A model generated the notes under the pieces. The model was not told the DNA's origin, searched no databases, and saw only the letters and a list, made by a program, of their open reading frames with translations. Position numbers and translations under genes: made by a program. 64,000 nt of DNA, from contig JAIGNY010003010.1 in NCBI GenBank assembly GCA_020152595.1, forward strand, positions 62,001 through 126,000. Direction: 5' to 3'. Positions within the stretch are counted from its first letter, which is position 1; each line of letters opens with the position of its first letter. This DNA comes from Chiridota heheva. Taxonomy: Eukaryota; Echinodermata; Holothuroidea; Apodida; Chiridotidae. Below, piece after piece: positions 56,481 to 64,000 of the stretch.

Positions 56481-57140
56481 CACGTTCGTTTTCATCATCC
56501 ACATGAAGATTAAAATCACCAGCGAATAATACTTGACACTGAACAATTGATATTTCTTCCAACAACGTAGTGAACTCATTAAAAATGTTGCACTATTCAC
56601 TTTATTTCGCTTGGATGGCGGGGTCTGTAAATGGTAATCAGCCTAAAAGGTTGCTGTCTGTTTGACGAGACTGTCATATCCATAAGTTCATATGAAGAGC
56701 ATGGAGCTGTCTTATTCAGTGAGACATGAAATCCTTTTCGAGAATAATGCAAATTCCACCTCCAGTACGATTTTTTGGGGATTTTGAAAAACATGAAAGT
56801 CTGGTAATGTATTGGAAATGTCAGCAAGTGCTTGATTATCACGAGAATCCCCAGTCAACCAACTCTCAGTGATCGCAAGAACGCCCAGTTTATGTTCAAT
56901 GATTAAGTCACATATTGACGCTGTTTTTCCAAGGCGTTTCATAGATTTTTGCGTTCCATGTGGCGAAATGAACTTTGGGATAAACAGATTTTAGTTTATC
57001 AGTAGCACAACGAACTATCGGAACATGAACAAGTTGTCGTTGTCTTGGTAATGTGACGCTACTTTGGAGATTTCGGCAAACTCTATTGTTGATGATTACC
57101 TCAATGCGATGGTTCTTTCTACCACCACGGCATCCTCGCT
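56475..57140 (-). pseudogene. CR1-like endonuclease N-terminal part, frameshifted
   Basis: VHFATWNAKSMKRLGKTASI and LGVLAITESWLTGD (catalytic Asn and Glu regions) are followed by a frameshift, LITIYRPRHPSEIK in another frame, and then LFAGDFNLHVDDENERDGAV joining ORF2 near 56475 by a one-base shift. Confidence 0.85.
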
Positions 57141-57149
57141 TTATCTTTT

Positions 57150-57360
57150 TAGCTATGTTCTAATGAATCATGTAAACAGAGTGCTTGTACTCTTAAATAA
57201 TTGGTTTCTGGCATATCAATTTTCTTTAAATATTAAGAAAACTAATTGCATGCTATTCAATCCTCATATAAGAAGAAATCAGTACATAATAATGACAATC
57301 TTTATACTTTTAAAAATTAATGATAAATCATTTCCAAAGATAATTATACCAACTTTCTAG
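57150..57360 (+). pseudogene. LINE RT fragment
   Basis: HVNRVLVLLNNWFLAYQFSL followed by NIKKTNCMLFNPHIRRN matches the RT segment after the catalytic aspartates (NKLSLNxxKT-type). Too short to classify. Confidence 0.65.
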
Positions 57361-57439
57361 TGGTTTACATTGATGGTATTTTTTGTTAATGATAATTAAA
57401 TTTGTATGATTTGTTTTGAAAGTAATGTCTGAAAATTAA

Positions 57440-58002
57440 AAGGAAGCATTCTATGAACAGCTAAGAAGAGTAGTTAAAATAGTTCCAAACTATGATGTAC
57501 TAATTTTGAGGGGAGATGCTAACCCCAAAGTCGGTGTAGACAATTAAGGAAGTGAAAGAATCATTGGTAAAGAAGGAAGTGGCCAAATAAATGAAAATGG
57601 TGAGCTATTTGTAGATTTCTGTGGGATGCATGATCTTGTGATAGGTGAAACACTAATCAAACACAAAGAAATACATAAGTTTACATGGACCTCACCTACT
57701 GGAAAACACAGAAACCAAATTGACTACATAACCATAAATGAAAAGGACAAAAGGTCACTATACGATACACGAAGTAGATGTAATGCTGACATAGCCAGTG
57801 ATCATGAGCTGGTTGTTGCAAAGATAAGGATGAAGCTACTGGGAAGAAAGAAAAGCAAAGGGTACATGAAATCTATGAGGTGAACAAACTCAAGTGTCAG
57901 GAAATTGGCAAAAGATATCTCAAAGATTTCATACAAAGGATAGAAGAAAGAAATTTTAATGAAAGCATTGTGGATAGTTGGAAACGTCCAAGTAAAGACC
58001 AC
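57440..58002 (+). pseudogene. RTE endonuclease end and linker
   Basis: VPNYDVLILRGDANPKVGVDN (GD-N motif), FTWTSPTGKHRNQIDYITI and DIASDHELVVAKIRMKL (SDH motif) are the last catalytic blocks of an AP-type endonuclease. IEERNFNESIVDSWKR starts the linker, cut by the insertion at 58010. Confidence 0.82.
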
Positions 58003-58009
58003 AGAAAGG

Positions 58010-58992
58010 GAGGCACAGGGAGGCCCTCTATCTGCTGCACTTGTTACCATCTATACAGATGAAATAAGATCAAACAAAACAATTTGTGTGATAAAGTATG
58101 CCAATGATACTGCTATTTCATGTAAAATTGCTAAAAATTCTGTAAATGAGGATCAAGTAGAGTAGCAGTCATTTGTTGATGAGTCTGTGTCAAAATGTAA
58201 TGAAAACAACTTGTTGCTGAACCCAAAGAAATCAAAGGAAATGTGCTTTGTAAACAAAAATGTCAAACATACAGGGCTTTTGAAATCAAAATCAGACAAC
58301 ATATTTATTCAAGGTTCAGAGGTTGCAAAATACATAAAAACTGATTATCTTGGTGTATGTATTGATGATAAACTGACTTTTTCCCCTCATGTGTCCAAAA
58401 TTTAAAGTAAAGTTTACTATATTGTTTCGAGTTTATCATACATTTGATCTTTTTGTAATCTTAATGCTAGAGTTAATCTTTTTAAATCAGTTATTTTATC
58501 ACAGGTTCTTTATGCTGTACCCGTTTGGTATCATTTAATCTTACAGAAAGACGAAGACAGATCAGGACATTTTTAAAGTATACTTCAAAGATTCTTAACC
58601 TACATTATCCCATGCTTATTACAATTTTAAATGACAGGGCGAAATCGGAATTCATTGCAATGGCAACAAAAATCAACAAAGAACGAAACCATACTTTACA
58701 CAATACATTACAAAGTCATCTAGCATGTTCAAACAGAAACTTTCGAAACCCTAACATAGTGCCAAAATACAGAATACACGTCTACAAAAAATCATTCATT
58801 TACCGTGCAGCAGTTTACTTACAAACAGGAGAGTTAGAATTATTATCTTTAGTTTTTTTTCTCCCTTATTTCTTTTTTCATATTCTTTTATTTTCTGTTT
58901 TAATATGTATATGCATGTACATTTTTCCTTTTTAGAAATGTTTTAAATTTGTACTGGAATATTTAATTTAATATATATATATATATATATAT
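58010..58992 (+). mobile_element. LINE 3' fragment nested in the RTE element, 7-bp target duplication
   Basis: AGAAAGG flanks it at 58003-58009 and 58993-58999. Frames read GGPLSAALVTIYTDEIRSNK, ICVIKYANDTAISCK (YADD changed to YAND), NLLLNPKKSKEMCF and YLGVCIDDKLTFSPHVSKI, then degenerate. It ends in a (TA)n tail at 58970-58992. It belongs to an L2/Rex-like LINE distinct from the host RTE. Confidence 0.88.
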
Positions 58993-58999
58993 AGAAAGG

Positions 59000-60290
59000 A
59001 CTTCCTGGGTTACAGAAAAGTAGGAAACAAACACTGGTTGTCAGCTAACACATGAAGAGCGATAGAAGAACGTGGGCGAATAAAGGAGCAAATTATCAAT
59101 CTCAAATCCATAAGATTGAAGCAAATAAAAAAAAAAAGAATATGTGGTAAAGGATCGTGAAGTCAAACGGAGAGCAAGAGCAGATAATAGAAGGATGCGT
59201 GGCAAAAGAAGCTGAAGCTGCAGCAAAACGTAATGAGATGAGCACAGTATATAAAATAACCAAGAAATTAAGCGGCAAATGTTGGCAAGCATTCTCAAAA
59301 ACCAAAGATGGAGAAGTCCTAACAGTGGAGGAGAAAATTAGAGAAAGATGGCGATATCACTTTCACGATGTTATGAATATCAGTAATGATGTGGAGGAAA
59401 ATGACGGTCTACAACAAGAAATGGCACCATTTAGCAGATATCAACATGGAATCAGTCACTAGAGATGAAATCATCAAAGCAACTAAAAGTATGCAAAACA
59501 ACAAAGCTGCAGGTGTAGATAACATTGTAGCTGAAATGTGCAAGGTCATTGATGCAACAGCAGTAAATGAACTACATAGCTTATTTAATTGAATATGGTC
59601 AGAGGAAACAGTGCCTAATGACTGAAAGAAAAGCCTAATTGCCATTATACCGAAGAAGGCTGATCTTACAATATGCAATAATTCCAGAGGCATCTCACTA
59701 CTAGCAACAGCTAGCAAGATTATGGGACGCATCATTATTGACGCATGAAGGATGCAGTCTACAGGATACTTAGACCTGAGCAAGCAGGGATCAGGCAAGG
59801 AAGGGGCACTAGTGAACAGATATTCATCCTCAGAAACATTTTAGAACAGTGTATAGAATGGCAATCTAGCTTATACATACATTTTATTGACTTTAATAAG
59901 ACCTTTGACAGTATTGACAGAGCAAAGCTGTAGGATATATTGAGCCACTATGGTGTACCACAAAAGATTACCAACATTATAAAGCAGTGGTACGATGGAA
60001 GTAAATCCGCAGTCCTGTATGAAGGTGTAAGATCAGATTGGTTCAATGTAACGACAGGTGTGAAGCAAGGATGCCCCATGTCAGGCTTCTTGTTCATCAT
60101 TGCAATCAACTGGGTAATGCAATGTACTGTCAATGGTCACAGAAAAGGCATTAGGTGGAACTTCTGCATGCTACTAGATGATTTAGATTACGCTGATGAC
60201 AAAGCTTTATTGTCAAGCAAATGGGATCATGACCATTTACAGACAAAACTTCACGACTTCAAACCAATGCAGGATATGTAGAGCTATCAA
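59000..60290 (+). pseudogene. RTE linker and reverse transcriptase
   Basis: EAEAAAKRNEMSTVYKITKK, KIRERWRYHFHDVMN, MQNNKAAGVDNIVAEM, CNNSRGISLLATASKI, RPEQAGIRQGRGTSEQIF, LYIHFIDFNKTFDSIDR (catalytic Asp in FIDF), GVKQGCPMSGFLFIIAINWV and LDYADDKALLSSKWDH (YADD intact). About six frameshifts or stops. Confidence 0.88.
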
Positions 60291-60299
60291 TGAATAATA

Positions 60300-60990
60300 G
60301 CAGACAAAGGTTATGAGAATTAATGCTAGAAGACAAGATGCTTATTCAGTGAACGGAAAAGAGGTGGATGACGTTAATGAATTCACATACTTAGGAGCCA
60401 CCCTGACGAAAGATGACGGAACGCTGGTTGACATAAGGAGAAGTATAGGCAAGGCTAGAAACACCTTCATCACCTTAAACAACATTTGGAAATCTAACAA
60501 ATACAAGTTCAGGACAAAATTAAAAATATTTCAAACAAATGATATGTCTCTGCTTCTATTCGGATCTTGCACATGGAGAATGAATGAGGGCGACAAAAAA
60601 AAATTAGATACATTCCAAAGAAACTGCCTACACAAAATATTAAAAGTCTGATGGCCAACATTAATTTCAAAAAATGACTTGTATAGAAAGACACAGATGG
60701 TACTTACAAGCATAACAATTTATGAGAGAAGATGGAAAGAAATTGGACATATTTTACTTAGAAATGCCACTAATAATTCAAGGGTAACTTTGTCCTGGAC
60801 ACTAAATGGGCGAAGAAAAAAGGCAAGCCAAAAATAACTTAGAGGCAAATGGTAGAAAAGAAGAGAGAGATGCTCGATTGGGGAGCTGAAAGCAAGTCAG
60901 TGAAGTGGTACAAGACAGGAAGAGATGGATCTCTGTGCTGAAGGCCTCAATCTCCACTTGAGGAGAAGGGAGCAGTGAGTGAGTGATTCT
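60300..60990 (+). pseudogene. RTE ORF2 C-terminal region
   Basis: VNGKEVDDVNEFTYLGATLT, LLLFGSCTWRMNEGDKKKLD and FQRNCLHKILKV, then broken frames with WKEIGHILLR. The expected RPK-TWRR signature is degraded. Ends near 60990. Confidence 0.82.
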
Positions 60991-61078
60991 GAAATTCAAA
61001 ATTCTGTAAATTTTTAACTGACTTTGATTAAACTTTTTATTATTTTTTGGTTTGTTGTTGTTAACTGTCCATACATCT

Positions 61079-61604
61079 TTAAAGACATAAGGGATTAGTT
61101 CATTGGTCAAGCATGTCCATCTTATATGAAAGAGGACTTCAAAAGAAACAAAAGGTTGAAGAAAGCATTCAAATATCTTATTCCGTTAAGGAGATAGGTA
61201 AGTTTAAATTTTGGTATCATTTGTGTAGAAAGACTGAAATTACACTAATTGTGACATCACAGCCTCAGATTCCGTAAAATCTTTATGTATTCATATTTTG
61301 TCCTGCGAAAGTAGTAAAACATAATTTTGTAAGGGTAATTATAATTTACGACCTGAAGAAAGTTTGAGGAATAATAATTCAAATTGTAAAATTGTTAAAT
61401 AAACTTCCTATGAAACACATTTACAATTGTTAAGATTTTGAGGAAAAGGGCACCAGTCATTTCTACACATATAAGACAGAGCTTTAAACTTGATTATATC
61501 CTTAATGGAATAACATTTTTGAATGCTTTCTTCACCATTTTGTTTCTTTTGAAGTCCTCTTTTATATGAAATTAACTTGCTTGACCTCTGAAGTAATCCT
61601 TTAA
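61079..61604. mobile_element. Long-TIR MITE, copy just upstream of the TMEM94 exon
   Basis: Same family as 36516-37100: inverted ends containing GAAAGAGGACTTC, GAAGAAAGCATTC and TTATTCCGTTAAGGA. It ends 36 bp before the exon acceptor at 61641. Confidence 0.82.
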
Positions 61605-61640
61605 ATTGAGGAAGAATCTCCTTTTCCCTCTTGTTTTCAG

Positions 61641-62033
61641 CTGAAACACAGATGGCCAAAGACTCATATGCTGAGCAAGGACTACAGACCCAAAAAGCAT
61701 TAGAGAGACTTTGTTCAGTGATCGATGAAGAAGTGAGTGACAGGGAATTCAAACTTCAGAGGGAGGGGACTTTATTTTCACGCGTCGGTCAAAGACTCTC
61801 TCTGAAACCCCAGCATGACATTGTTTTCCCCTGGTGTACCGCTCTAATCATATCCCTCTTGAGTCTTGCATTGTATGTTTCTGCAATAGCAACCGATGAC
61901 AAGGTGGTCCTGGTGGACGCTACAATCCTGCTATTATTTGGCTTTTTCAATTTATATCTGTCAGGATGGAATCATTTTTTAAAGCACAGAGAACTTATCT
62001 ACCATTCCAAGCAGGTGCTGCACAGATTACAAG
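61641..62033 (+). CDS. tmem94: TMEM94 N-terminal exon
   Basis: TMEM94 is a multi-pass endoplasmic reticulum membrane protein related to P-type ATPases and reported to take part in magnesium handling. Acceptor TCTTGTTTTCAG at 61640; the probable start is ATG 61652. QTQKALERLCSVIDEEVSDR matches the N-terminal helix of the family. Two hydrophobic segments follow, ALIISLLSLALYVSAIA and VDATILLLFGFFNLYLSGW, separated by a short acidic loop, then a basic stretch HFLKHRELIYHSKQVLHRLQ. Donor AAG|GTATGT, phase 1. A 5' non-coding exon probably lies upstream and was not located. The exon joins in frame with 63834. Confidence 0.88.
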
Positions 62034-62560
62034 GTATGTGATTTAGATGTACTGGTTTATTAGGTGAAGAGGGGATATAGAATCTTTACCATTTGTCCTG
62101 TCCATTTGTTTATCCGTCTGTCTGTCTGTTCGTGTGTCCATTCGTTTGTTCATCTGTCCATTTTTCCATCCGTCCATTTTTTCATATCTATTGTCTGTCT
62201 TGGCCTCATGCATTGTTCAGCTATTATAGAAAAAAATATTGCTGCCCTAAGAATGGAATTCCAGCTATTTTTATGGAAAGAAATTTATGTAAAGGAGAAC
62301 AAATGCATTCCAGACTTCAATAGCAGCAATTAAAGGATTTGTTCTGGGATGAAAATAGTTTAATAATAGATGTGACAACTGAATACAATTTATAAGGAAG
62401 TGTCTTGCGAATGAATAGCAAAAAAAACAAAAGGTCTTCGCTTGAATAGAGAGGACACATAATAGACTTATGATAATCTGCAAATTTAATTGTACTGAAT
62501 TTTTTTCTGATTTGGTAGATAGTTCAGGGGGTTATAGTGAAGGTTGGAATGATGAGTTGG
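62034..62560. other. TMEM94 intron, left part
   Basis: A CTGTCTGTCTGT and GTCCATTCG-type short repeat at 62100-62190; otherwise nothing. Confidence 0.5.
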
Positions 62561-62599
62561 TTGAGAGTATATTTGGTAGATGAGTGGATGTGGATGGCA

Positions 62600-63080
62600 A
62601 AAGGTGGGTTGGGATAGTAGGTGAATGGATTATGGTAGCTGAATGGGGGATGTTAGGTGGATGGGGGATGTTAGGTGAATGGAGGATGGTAGGTGAATGG
62701 GGCATGTTAGGGAATAGAGGATGGTAGGTGAATGGAGGATGGTAGATAAACGGGGGATGTTAGGTGAAGGGGTATGGTAGGTGAATGGGGCATGTTGAGT
62801 TGATAAAAGTGAGGGGATGGAAGTAAGAGGGGGAAATGTAAGGTTGAGGATGGTAGAATGATAAGTAGATGTAGGAATTGGGATGAAGGTGGGATGGCAT
62901 GGGGGACAGAATGGGATGAAATATGGGACAGGGTGAGATGGCATGTGGGACAGGTGGCATTCGGGATAGGTTGGCATGTGGAACTGGGTGCCAAGGAGTG
63001 TGGGACAGGATGTCATGGACTGGCACGTTGTACAGTGCGTGGTACAGAGAGGCATGACATGTGGGACAGGGGGCATGGTA
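62600..63080. repeat. Minisatellites in the TMEM94 intron
   Basis: First block (62600-62800): units of about 18-20 bp like GGTGAATGGAGGATGGTA. Second block (62885-63080): units like GGGATGGCATGTGGGACAG, resembling 41885-42125. Long frames on both strands here are artefacts. Confidence 0.85.
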
Positions 63081-63833
63081 TATGGGACAAGGCAAGTCAT
63101 ATGTCATCTTAATTGTCATCTTGATTGCAGGTGTGGTGACATACGTGTCATGTTGTGGAATGGCATCTGGATTTTCATGTATGATTTTGTGTAGGGAGGG
63201 AAGGAGTATGGTATATCATGTGGAACATGAGAGTAGGATGGCAGGTGTGATAGAGGCTGGAAAGCATGTTATTAGCGGCGAGAGGATTTGTATTGTTTGC
63301 AATGTCTGGTTATTTTTGATTCATCATGCACATCTAAGTTGTGTTTTCTGCAATGTGATTAAACGAGAGGGGCCACCCCCTATCTGCAATATACAAATTT
63401 GTCCTGTGACAAATGGAAGTTGTCAAATTGATACATTACTGAGGATTGTTTTACTTTTACTTTTCTACTTTACTTTTTTTGGTGCAAGGGAAAGTATTTG
63501 GGTGGCTTTTGGTTTGTAGTGGATGGATGAAAAGTGGGTGGATGGGGATAAGGATTGTTTGGCGGGTAGATATTGCGGTGGGGTATTGTATAAAGGAGTT
63601 CAGCATTAGAGTTAAGAGTGTTGGAAAGATGATGGTGAAGGGGAAATGGAGAAATTAGTGAGAGAGGGAAGGTAAAAGTGGATGCTATGCAGGAATTCTG
63701 AAAAATGTTGATGATAGAGGACAGTGGATTGATAGTATTTGTGCAAGATATATTATTAGTCGCATTGCATCAGTTTTCTATGCTTTAATATTAAATTTAT
63801 GTTTTGTGTAATCTTTCATTTAATTTCTTGAAG
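63081..63833. other. TMEM94 intron, right part
   Basis: No recognisable element; the intron ends with acceptor TTAATTTCTTGAAG. Confidence 0.45.
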
Positions 63834-64000
63834 GTATCGCTGCTCAAGGGAAAATATGGAAAACAGATGACTACCTGCCTCTCTTTTCTCCACCAACTAA
63901 TTCCATCAGTGTCCAGTGGACATACAGAGATGGTCAGCTAGTTAACCTTCCTCAGGTTCTTTTAGTAGAGGGCGACATAATTCTCCTGAGACCTGGTTCA
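63834..64000 (+). CDS. tmem94: TMEM94 second exon in the window (continues past the edge)
   Basis: GIAAQGKIWKTDDYLPLFSP leads into SISVQWTYRDGQLVNLP and VLLVEGDIILLRPGS, the strongly conserved start of the actuator-like domain, where P-type ATPases carry a similar VxxGD strand. It is in frame with the preceding exon (phase 1). The window ends inside the exon. Confidence 0.92.

Larger units (their letters stand above)
53835..57140 (-). mobile_element. CR1-like LINE, nearly complete ORF2
   Basis: On the minus strand, the endonuclease begins near 57140 and the element ends at 53835-53880 with GGCGCTTTATAAGCACCAGC followed by ATT-type repeats, the usual CR1/Rex1-type 3' tail. ORF1 is not visible. 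This is the best preserved transposon in the window: one endonuclease frameshift region and one in-frame TGA break an otherwise continuous ORF2. Confidence 0.9.
57430..60990 (+). mobile_element. RTE-clade LINE, decayed and interrupted
   Basis: Plus strand: endonuclease (57440-57850), linker, an inserted foreign LINE piece (58010-58992), linker continuation (59000-59460), RT (59640-60290) and C-terminal region (60300-60990). No ORF1, as usual for RTE. Stops and frameshifts are spread throughout. Confidence 0.88.

Noticed and set aside
62630..63119. Frames rich in P, H and T opposite the TMEM94 intron
   Set aside because: Minisatellite composition; no start context, no domain.

Overview
This is eukaryotic nuclear DNA, AT-rich, intron-rich and full of transposons. 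Three conserved animal genes appear as short exons separated by large introns: a nudE/NDEL1-like gene (first coding exon, minus strand, 7841-7926), NOL12 (five coding exons, plus strand, 15730-37497) and the 5' part of TMEM94 (plus strand, from 61641 past the right edge). The gene set, the mix of CR1, RTE, Jockey and I-type LINEs with Tc1 and hAT elements, and the frequent palindrome TAGGCCTA suggest a marine invertebrate, perhaps a deuterostome such as an echinoderm or hemichordate. The phylum is a guess. No bacterial, plasmid or CRISPR features were seen.

Left part (1-15.7 kb): tandem repeats, a perfect 20-bp hairpin, a tRNA-derived SINE-like piece, an unidentified minus-strand terminal exon (5240-5487), a 1.04-kb hAT-type non-autonomous transposon with 8-bp target duplications, and the NDEL1-like first exon. 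NDEL1 and NOL12 are divergent neighbours. The 7.8 kb between their start codons holds a 5'-truncated Jockey-like LINE. Sequences flanking the two first exons resemble each other in inverted orientation.

NOL12 (15.7-37.5 kb): intron 1 is 14.6 kb and holds nested insertions. The most unusual is 18371-21810. It is bounded by TA and by two roughly 190-bp inverted terminal repeats, each of which contains an imperfect hairpin palindrome of about 170 bp. It carries a decayed SF3-type helicase gene and is itself interrupted by a Tc1-like transposon. A second element (21909-27810) has 31-bp inverted ends and carries a C-rich minisatellite, into which an I-clade LINE with RNase H has inserted. Introns 2-4 hold a 22-bp minisatellite, a second hAT copy, a SINE with an 11-bp target duplication and a long-TIR MITE. 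The NOL12 reading frame appears to be broken by one base in an A6 run in the last exon.

Right part (37.5-61.6 kb): mostly LINE remnants (CR1-like on both strands, RTE-like), several MITE families, two very long (TA)n tracts and a (CT)n tract. The best preserved element is a minus-strand CR1-like LINE at 53.8-57.1 kb. An RTE element (57.4-61.0 kb) is interrupted by another LINE fragment flanked by 7-bp duplications. TMEM94 then begins, with a MITE ending about 36 bp before its first recognised exon.
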